Below are positions 9,937 to 20,131 of a stretch of DNA of 64,000 bases, in pieces (within the stretch, counting starts at the first letter, position 1; each line of letters begins with the position of its first letter). Below the pieces are notes generated by a model. It ran no database searches, was not told where the DNA came from, and saw only the letters and a list, made by a program, of their open reading frames with translations. This DNA is from an uncultured Muribaculum sp. (GTDB lineage Bacteria; Bacteroidota; Bacteroidia; Bacteroidales; Muribaculaceae): NCBI RefSeq assembly GCF_910583865.1, contig NZ_CAJTYX010000004.1, positions 1-64,000 on the forward strand, read 5' to 3'. The translations under genes were made by a program, and so were the position numbers.

Positions 9937-10010
9937 TTATTTGCAATAACCGTTCTAAGGTGTCGGGTGTGGGGCGGCATGCGGGCATTCTGGTAAGCTA
10001 TTTCCATTTT

Positions 10011-10056
10011 TTGAACAGTAATTATCGTTTGTTTGAAAATTTGCGTAATAATTTTG
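10011..10056 (+). promoter_or_regulatory. Promoter and activator box of the 906-residue gene
   Basis: The -7 element TAATTTTG is at 10049-10056 and the box TTGAACAG at 10011-10018, again with a 30-bp gap. A TTTG at 10028-10031 could act as a -33 element, though its 17-bp spacing is short. This box and the one at 9929-9936 form an inverted pair between the two divergent genes. Confidence 0.65.
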
Positions 10057-10114
10057 TGGCTGTCAGTAAGACATTTTCTCACCTTAAATAAATTATTAAC
10101 TAACCTTCTTAATT

Positions 10115-12835
10115 ATGAAAAAAAGAGATTTACTCCTAAGCGCAGGAATCATCTCGGCTTTCACCATGCAGGCACAGTCTCCGTTTACCGGTTCCACTGC
10201 TCCCGCCGAAGGCAGTGCTGATTATTATCTCTATCAAGTAGAGAGCGGAAAATGGTTGCAGAGCAATCAGCGTGTTCCCGGTCAATGGACTACCCATGCC
10301 CAGCTTGACAAAAACGGTTTTGATGTAGAGGTCATCGCTATTGAAGGCGGTTTCCAGCTAAATCCCAAATTCGGACGTAACCGGAGCATCAACGCCGGTG
10401 CCGACCGATTCTATATGGATACCGACAGAAAAGTATCTGTGTGGGGGCTGGAGCCTGTCACTGTTGACGGCATAAGCAACGCTTATAACATCAAGGCTCT
10501 TTCGGCTGAAGAGCTTGGCGAACCGTATCTCATCGGAGAGGCCGACGGCGTGCTGAGTGATGCTCCCGTCAACACAACATGGCAGCTTGTGTCACGTCAG
10601 GACCGTATCGAATACATGAAGTCTGCTGTGGCTGCCGGTGAGGTTGATGCCACATGGCTTATACCCGGTCAGGATATGGGCAGAAATGACCCGCGCCTCG
10701 ACCAATGGACTCTTGAATACATCAGCAACGGTTCGAATGCCGGTCTTGACGGTGTTCAGCATAACTCTGTGCGTGAGGTATGGCATAATGCTACAAACTA
10801 TACCTATTATATAGTACTCTCGGGTCTGCCCAACGGTACGTATAAGATGAACGTCCAGGGTTACTACCGTGACACCGAGGTTGAGAGCCTTGACCTTCAC
10901 GACCGTATGGCAAATGGCACCGAGGTACAGCGCGCCGAGTATTTCGCCGGGACTGCCACCAAGAAGCTCATGCCGATATCAAAGGATGCCGCCACGGCGC
11001 AGGGCGAGGGCTATTCATATAATGTGGAAGAAGCAGGTGTATGGGTTCCCAATAGCCTTAACGATGCCTCTCTTGCATTCCTTGCAGGTAAATATACGAA
11101 TGATTGGGTTGAAACCGTCGTTACCGACGGCCGACTCATATTGGGTATCATCAAGCGCGAGGCCGATTTCCGAGACTGGCTCGTGTTTGACAACTTCCAG
11201 CTCATGTATGTAAGCGCAGAGACTCCTGATCCTGATGTCACCGAGATCAAGACACAGCTCTCCGGTTTGATAGACGAGGCTGAGAAACTCCCGGCAACAT
11301 CTGCCCTCGTTGCCGCTATCGCCAACGCCAAAGAGCTTGTGGCAAGCACTAATGTCACCGATATCCGTCTCGCCATCTTCAACATGATAAAGTACATCAA
11401 CGGTGTGAGCAGTGCAAAATCCATAATTGAGGATTTCAATGCCACAAAGGCTATAACCGACCGTGCAGGTGTCAATTCCGACAAGGCCGTCGAGATGTTC
11501 AACAATGCCATCACCCGTGATGAATTCGTTGCCGCTCTCCGCGAGCTTCGCTATCAGCGTCGTCTGGCTGTTGCCGAAAAGCAGGCTGATGTATTTGCCG
11601 GGAATCCCGTTGCCGCCGGACAGTTCTATCTCTACAACCTTGGCCGTCAGCAGTTCCTCTGCGGTGGTGCCGACTGGGGTGCACACGCGGCTCTCGGTAT
11701 GCCCGGAACGCTCCTGACTCTTGAGGAGGAAAGTGCCGCCGATATGCTGTATCACATTGAGACCGGTCTTTACAATGGTGACAACAACCATTATCTGAAC
11801 TCTCGCGGATATATGGATGCCGGCAAGGGTGGACCTTGGAAATTCATCCCCGTTGAAGGCAAGGAAAATGTCTACAATATCGTACAGGGTGATTGGCCCG
11901 ACGCATATATGGTATGGGATCCCTATGCAAATACCGACGGTGGGAATGGCAATGAGACCACGGTGTCTACGGAGTGCCGTTCGCCCAAGTTTGAAGATGC
12001 GAAAGACAACCTAATCGCACAGTGGAAGCTTGTGTCGAAGGCCGACCGTGACGCTCTTATGGAGAAGGCTTCTCTCGAAAACCCTGTTGACGTGACCCAC
12101 AAGATCGCATGCCCGGGCTTCAACCAGCGCGATAATCTTTCAGCATGGACTCTTACTAACGGCTCGGTATGGGGTCGTGGTGACAATCATAACGATTTCA
12201 CACTTGAATCCTGGAATTCCGATAGTTTTGACGCAAGCCAGATGATAGAAGGGCTTCCTACCGGTGTATATACTCTCTGGGCTACAGGTTTCTATCGTGA
12301 CGGACGTCATAATACCACTGATGCGGCTATAGGTCAGCCCGATCTCGAGCAGATCAGCAATGCATACATCTATGCCGGTGCTGAAGGCGAGACTTATCTC
12401 CCCAACATCCTTTCTGAGAGCGGTAAAGCTCCAGGTGAAGGCAATACGGTGACAAACAAGGACGGTGTCACATATCATTTCCCCGAAAATTGTGATCAGG
12501 CCGCCAACTTCTTCCGTGCAGGTCTTTATAAGACTCATTTCACCACTTCCAAGGGTGATGAAGATCTTGTGATCGGTGCCGGAAAAGAGCAAAAGGGCAA
12601 TCCCGAGGATTGGGTTGTGGTAGACAACTTCCGCCTGACCTACTACGGTGCTGACACTACTCCCGAGGCAGTAGAGAAGATGCTCAACGAGACCTCTTCG
12701 ATCGAGGATATCACAGACGCTCCTTCAATGAAGGTTGAGGATAACCGCATCTTTAACTTGCAGGGTATCGAGGTAGTCAACCCCACTGCTCCCGGTATCT
12801 ACATCCGTAACGGAAAGAAATTTATGGTAAAATAA
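10115..12835 (+). CDS. Secreted two-module lectin-like protein with C-terminal tail
   Basis: A 906-residue exported protein of no recognised enzyme family. It is built from two copies of one unit about 480 residues apart. Each unit has a ricin-type or beta-trefoil-like start (DYYLYQVESGKWLQ and GQFYLYNLGRQQFLC), a WQLVSRQDR or WKLVSKADR linker, and a jelly-roll-like part (GLPNGTYKMNVQGYYRD and GLPTGVYTLWATGFYRD) that ends in DWLVFDNFQLMY or DWVVVDNFRLTY. A helical stretch (about 375-470) separates them. The C-terminus NLQGIEV ... PGIYIRNGKK matches the tail on five other proteins here. No catalytic motif is seen, so glycan binding is the best guess. It is divergent from the DUF4965-GH2 gene and shares its operator type. 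Confidence 0.75.
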   Translation: MKKRDLLLSAGIISAFTMQAQSPFTGSTAPAEGSADYYLYQVESGKWLQSNQRVPGQWTTHAQLDKNGFDVEVIAIEGGFQLNPKFGRNRSINAGADRFYMDTDRKVSVWGLEPVTVDGISNAYNIKALSAEELGEPYLIGEADGVLSDAPVNTTWQLVSRQDRIEYMKSAVAAGEVDATWLIPGQDMGRNDPRLDQWTLEYISNGSNAGLDGVQHNSVREVWHNATNYTYYIVLSGLPNGTYKMNVQGYYRDTEVESLDLHDRMANGTEVQRAEYFAGTATKKLMPISKDAATAQGEGYSYNVEEAGVWVPNSLNDASLAFLAGKYTNDWVETVVTDGRLILGIIKREADFRDWLVFDNFQLMYVSAETPDPDVTEIKTQLSGLIDEAEKLPATSALVAAIANAKELVASTNVTDIRLAIFNMIKYINGVSSAKSIIEDFNATKAITDRAGVNSDKAVEMFNNAITRDEFVAALRELRYQRRLAVAEKQADVFAGNPVAAGQFYLYNLGRQQFLCGGADWGAHAALGMPGTLLTLEEESAADMLYHIETGLYNGDNNHYLNSRGYMDAGKGGPWKFIPVEGKENVYNIVQGDWPDAYMVWDPYANTDGGNGNETTVSTECRSPKFEDAKDNLIAQWKLVSKADRDALMEKASLENPVDVTHKIACPGFNQRDNLSAWTLTNGSVWGRGDNHNDFTLESWNSDSFDASQMIEGLPTGVYTLWATGFYRDGRHNTTDAAIGQPDLEQISNAYIYAGAEGETYLPNILSESGKAPGEGNTVTNKDGVTYHFPENCDQAANFFRAGLYKTHFTTSKGDEDLVIGAGKEQKGNPEDWVVVDNFRLTYYGADTTPEAVEKMLNETSSIEDITDAPSMKVEDNRIFNLQGIEVVNPTAPGIYIRNGKKFMVK

Positions 12836-12851
12836 TCATCACCTCTGACAG

Positions 12852-12892
12852 GAAGAGTGTCTATCTGAAGAGGATAGGCACTCTTCTTCGTT
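12852..12892 (+). terminator. Terminator after the 906-residue gene
   Basis: The arms GAAGAGTGTCTAT (12852-12864) and ATAGGCACTCTTC (12874-12886) pair over 13 bp with one G-U, followed by TTCGTT. It lies 16 bp past the stop. Confidence 0.75.
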
Positions 12893-12893
12893 A

Positions 12894-12916
12894 AGAGGTG
12901 TTTTGTAACGACCTCT
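12894..12916. repeat. AGAGGT...ACCTCT hairpin element, copy 2
   Basis: The arms AGAGGTGTTT and AACGACCTCT flank TGT. The element sits between the terminator of the 906-residue gene and the regulator gene, upstream of the regulator's probable -7 element (TAACTTTA, 12951-12958). Confidence 0.55.
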
Positions 12917-12977
12917 GAGTCGGGCTATGGCCGTATGTATATATTTTCAGTAACTTTACGCTGGCAAGCAATCGGTC

Positions 12978-15900
12978 ATGATCAACATTTCAATCAGATT
13001 TCAAATGATTTGCAGTAGACTGAAAACTCTCTGTGCGATTCTAATAATTGGTTTGATATCCGGGAGCCTCAATACGGCTGTCGGCAGCACCATCACCGAC
13101 TTCGGCGAGGTTATCAATACTAATCTTCCTTATGGCAAAAACAGTCTGTGTGCCCTTCGCGACAGATATGGCTTTCTGTGGGTCGGCACGACAACCGGGC
13201 TGTGTTGCTATGACGGAAACTCGCGGTCGGTGTTTTCGACATGGTCGGGTGCTCTGGAGAATACCGAGGTGTTGAACATCACAGCTCTGTACGAGCATGA
13301 TGATGATATATGGTTCGGTGGTCTGTCGGGGCTGTTTGTTTTCGACCGTAAATCGAATACCGTATCAAAATTTCCTCACAAGACCAGATACGGGGTACCG
13401 ATAAGTTCCGAAGTCCAGAAGATAATGGATGATGGCAATGGCCGGATATGGATCCTGACACGCGGACAGGGATTCTTCATATTCAACGAATCAGATAAAA
13501 CCCTCTCTCAGAACAGCCGCAACGGAGTGTTCTACTTCGATATGGCAATTGGCAGCGACGGCAGAATGTATGCGGTCGGCATGGGCGGTATAATCAATAT
13601 ATTCAATTCAACCGGCGGTTTTATCAATTCGCTCCATCTGCCCGGATATATAAGCGATAAAAACGCTATGAAAGTGACAGCCGTCGGCGATGACATATGG
13701 GTGGCTGTTCACTCCAATCTCTATAAATTCGATATCAATACCCAGAATATAAGTCTGGAATATATAGGCACTGATCATGGTGACATCAATGCCATTGTGC
13801 CTGGACGGGACAATGTGTTGTTGCTCGGCACAGACAATGGAGTATGGAGCTATGATGCCGTGGCAGGAACGGCAATAAGGCATCCCGCCGACGGAGATAC
13901 TAACCTTCGTGACAATACCGTGACATATCTCTGCTATGATAGCGACAGCAGCCTGATAGTGGTGACTCATTCATGCGGTATCAGCCATATGCTTTGGAAA
14001 CCTACCGATTTTGTCAAGGTTGAGCTTTCGAATAATTCAAAGAGCAATGAACAGATTTCGGTGTTGCGCCCTTCTGCCGATGGCAAAGGCGTGTGGATCG
14101 GCACAGAGACCGGACTTAGCTATTATGACCTTGATGCAAAGACTCTAAAACGCAACCTGTTGCCTAAGAAAGTATCGGTGACGGATATCGACATCGACAG
14201 TATGCGCATGTGCATTGCCACGCGAAATAACGGTATTATCATGTGTAACCCCGCTCTTGATTCCATCCGTGAATATACCTACGATGAGAATACTCCTTAT
14301 GCTGTGTTGAGCAACAATGTCAGGAGGGTGTACAAGACGAGCCGTGATGAATATTTCATCCTTACCAACTGGGGTTTGTGCAAATATCTTCCCGGAAGGG
14401 ACAATTTTACCACAGTGGGTGATATCGACAACCATATCCCCTTTGTGGCGATTCAGGAGGACAATGCCGGACGTCTGTGGCTGGCCACTTCCGGCAAGAA
14501 TATCTATATGAGGGGACATACTGACAATTATTTCAGTTTTTACGAAGGCAAGGAGATCACATTCAATGTTTCCGACTTTTTCCTTGGCAGCAACGGAGTG
14601 CTATGGCTTGTGACCCAGGACAACGAGATATACTTTTATGACGAAAACGAGTCATGTTTCAAGAAACTAAATGTAGTCATGTCGAAGGATTCGCCGATAC
14701 AGTTCTTGCAGGATGACCTTGACGGCAATCTCTGGATAGGTGCATCGGGAACTCTTGCCAAGGTCGATCTTGACAACCGGCTTACATACTACTCATATCC
14801 TTCCATTTCGGGTGAAAGCATGTCGAATGCGACATCCTGCCGGCTTGCCGACGGACATATCATGTTCAGCTGTGATAACGGATTCTGGATTTTCGATCCC
14901 AACAAGATGAATTCCGAGAGGCACATGGCAAATGTCTATGTCCATTCGATCATATTGCCGTATGCCGAAAACAACGAGGATGAACTTCGTGATCTGGGAC
15001 TTGACATACTGCTTTATACCCGCGATGAGATCAGCCTGCCTTATAACGACAACACATTCACTCTGATGTTGTCGGCATCGCGAAGCAGCGACATGCCTGT
15101 CGTGCGCTATGACTATATGCTTGAGGGTGTGGACAAGGGATGGATCAGGGATGCCGGACCGGAGGTCACATATACCAATCTCAGTCCCGGCAAATATACA
15201 TTCCTGCTGCATCCGAGCTTCGGGTCTGACCTCATAACACGCCGGTTGGTCATAAATATCCTTCCGCCGTGGTATAAGACATGGATGGCATATTGCATAT
15301 ATACTTTGCTGGCCTTGATCGCTATCGCAGTGATCGCCATTCTGTCAAGGCAGCGTATCCGCCGCCACTACCATCAGCGTATCGAGGCGATCCGTGTGCA
15401 GAAGGAGCGTGAGACATATGAGTCGAAGATGAAATTCTTCGTCGACCTCGTCCATGAGATCCGCACGCCGCTAACGCTTATAAGCCTTCCGCTTGAGCAG
15501 CTGTCGGAGAGTGTCAATGACGGCACGAGCACTCCCGGCGACAATAAGAAGCATATAGCCTCTATGAGGAGGAATGTGAATTATCTTCTCGGCATCATCA
15601 ACCAGCTTCTCGACTTCAGGAAGGCCGAGAAGGACAGGGAGGTGCGTCTCGTCACCGAACCGGTCAACATCAATACTTTCCTCGCCGAGATCGGGCATCG
15701 TTTCGAACATCCGCTCGATACGGTCGGAAAGAAGCTCAATCTCATACTGCCTGACGAGGATATAATAGCCACGGTCGATAAATCGAAGCTCGACAGGGTG
15801 ATTATGAATATTGTCGGCAATGCCATCAAATATTCGCGTCATGACGTGGTGATCGAGCTTGCGCGCCGGTCGAAGGATGAGTTTTCCATTTCCGTGTCGG

Positions 15901-16967
15901 ATGACGGTCCCGGCATTCCCGAAAAGGAACGGCAGAAGATATTCGATACTTATTATCAGGTAGAGAGCGATAATGTAGCCGCATCGCTTGGAACAGGTCT
16001 CGGACTTGCCTATGCCAAACTGATCGCCAAGGCACACAAAGGTAATATAGAGGTCGAAGGCAATGATATGGGAGGCGCTACGTTCGTGCTTTCAATGCCG
16101 CTTGACAAGACGGCTGAGAATTTCATCGGTCATGATGTAGATATGCCTGATGGGAATGGACCGGATAAGGGGGTGGGCGAACCCTCTAAGGAGATGAATC
16201 TTATGATCATCGACGATAATGTCGAGCTGCTCCGCACCATGTCGGAAGTATTATCGAGGAAGTACAATGTCGTTACCGCCGAAAATGCCTCGGAAGCATG
16301 GGATATTCTCGAACAGCGGCCTGATATTGATTTTATTATCAGCGACTTTATGATGCCCGGCATGAGTGGCGCCGAACTTTGCAAGAAGGTGAAGTCGGAT
16401 GTGCGCTTCTCACATATACCGTTTATCATCCTAACAGCCAAGACCAATATCGAAGCCAAGGAGGAGGGTATGGAATGTGGCGCCGATGTCTATATCGAAA
16501 AGCCGTTCACGATAAAGCAGCTCACACTACAGATCGCCAACATGATGCACATGCACGAGCTGTTCTACTCGCGCATGTCGTCCGGCAGTATCGACATCGA
16601 TACTGCCACAAGTATCAGCGAGGCACCGTATATCAACCGTGTAGATACCGAATTTATCGAGACTCTAAATGATTACATACGTGATAACATCAGCGAGGAG
16701 GAATTTTCGATTGACGGTCTGGCATCGCAAATGAATATGAGCCGCTCAAGCTTCTACCGCAAGCTGAAGGCTGTCACGGGTATGGCACCTAATGATTATC
16801 TGAAGAATTTCCGTCTGGACTACGCCTGCCGCTTGCTTGTGGAGGGTGTACGTGTCACCGAAGCCGCCGAGCGTGCCGGATTTACCTCATCCTCATATTT
16901 TGCCAAATGCTTCAAGATCCGCTTCGGCATGAGCCCTAAAGAATATGTGTCATCCAAAAACGGTTAA
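12978..16967 (+). CDS. Hybrid two-component system regulator (HTCS)
   Basis: A 1329-residue one-protein sensor and regulator. It has an N-terminal signal or anchor segment, then a periplasmic double beta-propeller of Reg_prop repeats (GFLWVGTTTGLCCYD, GKGVWIGTETGLSYYD), a Y_Y_Y domain ending near NLSPGKYTFLLHPSF and a membrane helix at about 768-792. The kinase follows with H-box His826 in DLVHEIRTPLTLI and ATPase motifs DDGPGIPEKE and GTGLGLAYAK. Next come a receiver domain with phospho-acceptor Asp1123 (ISDFMMPG) and a C-terminal AraC-type helix-turn-helix pair. Such proteins bind an oligosaccharide in the periplasm and activate nearby utilisation genes. It precedes a GH76 gene by 22 bp and lies beside the TTGAACAG promoters, its likely targets by inference. 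Confidence 0.95.
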   Translation: MINISIRFQMICSRLKTLCAILIIGLISGSLNTAVGSTITDFGEVINTNLPYGKNSLCALRDRYGFLWVGTTTGLCCYDGNSRSVFSTWSGALENTEVLNITALYEHDDDIWFGGLSGLFVFDRKSNTVSKFPHKTRYGVPISSEVQKIMDDGNGRIWILTRGQGFFIFNESDKTLSQNSRNGVFYFDMAIGSDGRMYAVGMGGIINIFNSTGGFINSLHLPGYISDKNAMKVTAVGDDIWVAVHSNLYKFDINTQNISLEYIGTDHGDINAIVPGRDNVLLLGTDNGVWSYDAVAGTAIRHPADGDTNLRDNTVTYLCYDSDSSLIVVTHSCGISHMLWKPTDFVKVELSNNSKSNEQISVLRPSADGKGVWIGTETGLSYYDLDAKTLKRNLLPKKVSVTDIDIDSMRMCIATRNNGIIMCNPALDSIREYTYDENTPYAVLSNNVRRVYKTSRDEYFILTNWGLCKYLPGRDNFTTVGDIDNHIPFVAIQEDNAGRLWLATSGKNIYMRGHTDNYFSFYEGKEITFNVSDFFLGSNGVLWLVTQDNEIYFYDENESCFKKLNVVMSKDSPIQFLQDDLDGNLWIGASGTLAKVDLDNRLTYYSYPSISGESMSNATSCRLADGHIMFSCDNGFWIFDPNKMNSERHMANVYVHSIILPYAENNEDELRDLGLDILLYTRDEISLPYNDNTFTLMLSASRSSDMPVVRYDYMLEGVDKGWIRDAGPEVTYTNLSPGKYTFLLHPSFGSDLITRRLVINILPPWYKTWMAYCIYTLLALIAIAVIAILSRQRIRRHYHQRIEAIRVQKERETYESKMKFFVDLVHEIRTPLTLISLPLEQLSESVNDGTSTPGDNKKHIASMRRNVNYLLGIINQLLDFRKAEKDREVRLVTEPVNINTFLAEIGHRFEHPLDTVGKKLNLILPDEDIIATVDKSKLDRVIMNIVGNAIKYSRHDVVIELARRSKDEFSISVSDDGPGIPEKERQKIFDTYYQVESDNVAASLGTGLGLAYAKLIAKAHKGNIEVEGNDMGGATFVLSMPLDKTAENFIGHDVDMPDGNGPDKGVGEPSKEMNLMIIDDNVELLRTMSEVLSRKYNVVTAENASEAWDILEQRPDIDFIISDFMMPGMSGAELCKKVKSDVRFSHIPFIILTAKTNIEAKEEGMECGADVYIEKPFTIKQLTLQIANMMHMHELFYSRMSSGSIDIDTATSISEAPYINRVDTEFIETLNDYIRDNISEEEFSIDGLASQMNMSRSSFYRKLKAVTGMAPNDYLKNFRLDYACRLLVEGVRVTEAAERAGFTSSSYFAKCFKIRFGMSPKEYVSSKNG

Positions 16968-16989
16968 ACCCATATCAAATATCAGTCAT

Positions 16990-19038
16990 ATGATCAAGAA
17001 ATTTCTTCTGTGTCTGCTTGCCGCTATTCCTCAGGCAATGCATTCGCAGGAAGCGGGGCTATGGTACAACATAGGCTCTGAATCAAAGGTCCTGTTTGTC
17101 GAGGACGCGAAGATTAAGAACAATACTCCCGTCGTGCTTTGGACCAGGACGGGTGTGCCTGCCGAAAACTGGCAGGTCGTGGATAACGGTGACGGCACCT
17201 ACGCGTTACTCTCCGGATATATGGGCAAATATATCGTGACGAGCACATCTGTAAAGGAGGGGGCAAAGCTTTCGAGCAGCAGCATCAAACGCAATCACAA
17301 ATGGAAGTTTGTCCCGGTCGAAGGGAAGGCGGATACCTATTTTATAACGTCGCAGAACGGCAACTATGCCATCTGTGCCGATCAGTTTGCCGATGGTGTA
17401 CAGCTGTTGCTGCACAGCTACGGCGACGGCGCTCAGCCTACTGAGTGGAAGTTCACCCGGGTCGACGACTTTACGCCGGCGGGATTCGATACCAGGATAC
17501 GCGATGCCATCATGACGGGGTTCATCGGGCACTATTACCGTCCTGCTTCCGATGGACACTTCCTTGGCAGCGACGGTTTCTGGAGCGATGCCGAGATGTT
17601 TGAGACTGTACTTGACGCCTTTGAGACTACCGGCAACACGAGGTATAAGAATTATTTCAACGAGCTGGTTGCCAATTTTCTCGTGCGCAAAGGGCGTGAC
17701 TGGTCCTACAATCCTTTCAACGACGATATAGCGTGGATGGTGCTCGCCTGTGTGCGCGGCTACAAATATTTCAACAATCAAGACTACCTGCAGCTCGCTG
17801 TCGACAATTTCGAGCGCATGTATTCCCGGGCCATCGAGCCGAGCGGTACGTTGCGATGGAGTCAGGATGCGAGTGACCACGGCACAAACTCCTGCATCAA
17901 CGGCCCTGCCATAGTTGCGCTGTGCTACCTATATGAGATGACGGGGGAAAGCACTTATCTGCAACGCGCCAAGAAGCTTTGGGATGCGCAGTACAACTCG
18001 TTATGCGACAAAAATGACGGACATATCTGGGACAGCGGCGAATGGAGCAGCGACTGGTCGTCGTTTAAAGTCGGCAATTATTGGGGCTCGACCTACAATC
18101 AAGGCACGATGCTCGGAGCCTCAGTCAAGCTTTATCTCCTGACCGGCGATACCCGCTACAGCGATTATGCCGACAAGATATATGGCTGGAGCTACAACAG
18201 CCTTACCGAAAGCGGTTCGCCGCGTATCATCAATGCCTGCCAGACTGCCACCGGCGATTTGAGCGGGTTCAAAGGTATTCTTGTAAGATATGTGCGACTG
18301 TATGCCGAGGTCAGCGGCAATGAAGAGCCTCTGGTCTGGCTTGGTGACAATGCGATGCATGCGTTCCAGAACAGGAACTCAAAGGGCGTGATATGGTCGA
18401 AATGGATGTCTAAGACCCCCGACGATTTCAAGAGCGTCGAGGGACAGGAAGTGAAAGATTTCAGGGATGATGCCTTCGGCGCGTCTACTGCCGTGTCAGT
18501 GGCATTCAACGCCCATGTCAACCGCCGCTTCGTGAAAGACGCCTACACGGACATCGAGGCAAAGTTTTTTGATGATATGAAGTGGACGCAGCTTTCGCCA
18601 AGGATGTCCGATGCGACCGACAAAGTGATTGACGGCGCGTGGATATGCTTCAGAAATGTCGATTTCGGCTTGACCTCTGCCAAATCCGTGAAACTTCGGG
18701 TGAAAGGCAATACCGAATTCGCGGTCTACGTCGATAAAATCGACGGGAACGCGCCTGTGGCAGTCGTAAAATCTGATTCCGAAGGTTGGACCGAATATGA
18801 GGCCGGCCTTGCGGAGCCTCTCTCGGGACGTCATGCTGTCTATGTGGCTGTTGGGGGCGACGGGGAGGGCGCTTTCCATCGGATCACGTTTTCAGGATCC
18901 GACTCCGGTATCGACAAGATAATGGACAACATGCCGGCTGCTGAAGATAATACCTGTCATGACCTATATGGACGCAAGGTCACAAACCCCGGGAAAGGGA
19001 TATATATTGTAAATGGCAAGAAGGTAGTAATGAAATGA
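16990..19038 (+). CDS. GH76 family alpha-1,6-mannanase-like protein with ricin-type domain
   Basis: A 682-residue exported protein. The start at 16990 gives the signal peptide MIKKFLLCLLAAIPQAMHSQ; the frame is open upstream but overlaps the HTCS gene. Residues 20-160 look like a ricin-type beta-trefoil (GLWYNIGSESKVLFVED, NWQVVDNGDGTYALLSGYMG). The (alpha/alpha)6 GH76 domain follows, with the family's paired catalytic aspartates at Asp245-Asp246 (PFNDDIAW) and GSTYNQGTMLGA. A beta-sandwich, perhaps CBM6-like, occupies about 530-640, then the C-terminal tail (HDLYGRKV ... GKGIYIVNGKK). GH76 enzymes cut alpha-1,6-mannan backbones. It is 22 bp behind the HTCS gene and probably co-transcribed. 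A convergent gene ends 34 bp downstream with no clear terminator between them. Confidence 0.85.
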   Translation: MIKKFLLCLLAAIPQAMHSQEAGLWYNIGSESKVLFVEDAKIKNNTPVVLWTRTGVPAENWQVVDNGDGTYALLSGYMGKYIVTSTSVKEGAKLSSSSIKRNHKWKFVPVEGKADTYFITSQNGNYAICADQFADGVQLLLHSYGDGAQPTEWKFTRVDDFTPAGFDTRIRDAIMTGFIGHYYRPASDGHFLGSDGFWSDAEMFETVLDAFETTGNTRYKNYFNELVANFLVRKGRDWSYNPFNDDIAWMVLACVRGYKYFNNQDYLQLAVDNFERMYSRAIEPSGTLRWSQDASDHGTNSCINGPAIVALCYLYEMTGESTYLQRAKKLWDAQYNSLCDKNDGHIWDSGEWSSDWSSFKVGNYWGSTYNQGTMLGASVKLYLLTGDTRYSDYADKIYGWSYNSLTESGSPRIINACQTATGDLSGFKGILVRYVRLYAEVSGNEEPLVWLGDNAMHAFQNRNSKGVIWSKWMSKTPDDFKSVEGQEVKDFRDDAFGASTAVSVAFNAHVNRRFVKDAYTDIEAKFFDDMKWTQLSPRMSDATDKVIDGAWICFRNVDFGLTSAKSVKLRVKGNTEFAVYVDKIDGNAPVAVVKSDSEGWTEYEAGLAEPLSGRHAVYVAVGGDGEGAFHRITFSGSDSGIDKIMDNMPAAEDNTCHDLYGRKVTNPGKGIYIVNGKKVVMK

Positions 19039-19072
19039 CGAAATCAGCGCACACATCTTTCATGCAGGTTCA

Positions 19073-20089
19073 TCAGGGCTTTCCGAACTCCGGGAAGCCC
19101 TGGTCGTTCCAATGCATTTCCTTTATGCGTACATCCGAGTGTTCATGCCCTTGGGTGTCCTTGTGCTTTGCCTGATACATAAGATAATAACTGTCGCTGT
19201 TGCAATCCGGGACTACAGATATGTTGGATGTGCCGTAGATTTCGGCATTTTCGTCAGGTATGAATTGGGGTTCCGGCATTTTCACCCACGATTTAGGATT
19301 GAGCAGATCGCTATTAGCCGACGCGTATAGTATGCCGAGTGAATTATAGACGGTCCATATTCCGCTCGCCGAATATGGCACGATTACATTGCTTCCATCG
19401 GGAGAGATCATCGGCTGTGGATTCTCATTTACAAAAATAGGGTAGGCGGTACGTGTGCCGTCGGGGTTTATCCACTGGCGTTCCCACTCGTATTCAGGCT
19501 CCGAGATTACCACGCGCTCCGATTTGAGCGTCCACGGATCAGACATTTCGGCGATATAAATGCATTGTGTCTCGTTCTCGATGCGCCGTTTCGGCCATCC
19601 CGACCAAAAGAGGTACAGCCGGTCGTTGACAACGAGCGGCGACGGATGCAGCCCGAAGTTCCACTCCTTGTTGGTGACAATCGGCCCGTGTTTTACCCAT
19701 TCGCCCGTCATGGGGTCGTCCGAGGTGTTTTCAAATACATATAGCTCATGGTTGTCGGTGTTGCCGCCGTCATCAGCCTCGCAGTAGACGTACCAGCGGT
19801 TGTTTATGCGGTGTATCTCCGGTGAATAAATGTTGTGCATTCCACTGCCGGGTATCCTCATTATCATGCGTTTCTGTCCTCTGACGAGTGTCCTGATGTC
19901 GGGCGAGGCAAACAGAAACAACGTGTCACAGCGATCGATCTGCATCATATAGTAGTACATCCCCTTGTGGCATATTGCTGAGGGGTATGCTCCGCTTTCA
20001 AATATTATATTTGATTCTGATGGCTTATTGCCATAGCAACCGGATAGCAGGATGGTAATTAGAAGTATTATATAAGGTGGAATTTTCAT
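19073..20089 (-). CDS. GH43-like lipoprotein, probably without catalytic aspartates
   Basis: A 338-residue lipoprotein (MKIPPYIILLITILLSGC lipobox) with a GH43-type five-bladed propeller (SPEIHRINNRWYVYCEADD, LYLFWSGW, VPYSASGIW). The start at 20089 is preferred because the promoter's predicted start site lies near 20125, downstream of the longer frame's first codon. The expected base in the first blade (family DP) reads AYPSAIC here. The expected second Asp (family IDGT) reads FGLHPSP. The Glu equivalent in VNENPQ is retained. Two missing acids suggest a non-catalytic glycan-binding protein or altered chemistry. It faces away from the DUF4965-type gene and has its own promoter. Confidence 0.75.
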   Translation of the reverse strand: MKIPPYIILLITILLSGCYGNKPSESNIIFESGAYPSAICHKGMYYYMMQIDRCDTLFLFASPDIRTLVRGQKRMIMRIPGSGMHNIYSPEIHRINNRWYVYCEADDGGNTDNHELYVFENTSDDPMTGEWVKHGPIVTNKEWNFGLHPSPLVVNDRLYLFWSGWPKRRIENETQCIYIAEMSDPWTLKSERVVISEPEYEWERQWINPDGTRTAYPIFVNENPQPMISPDGSNVIVPYSASGIWTVYNSLGILYASANSDLLNPKSWVKMPEPQFIPDENAEIYGTSNISVVPDCNSDSYYLMYQAKHKDTQGHEHSDVRIKEMHWNDQGFPEFGKP

Positions 20090-20131
20090 GCCGGATGAAA
20101 AATACTGTTTATATAAGATGTATGAATAATA

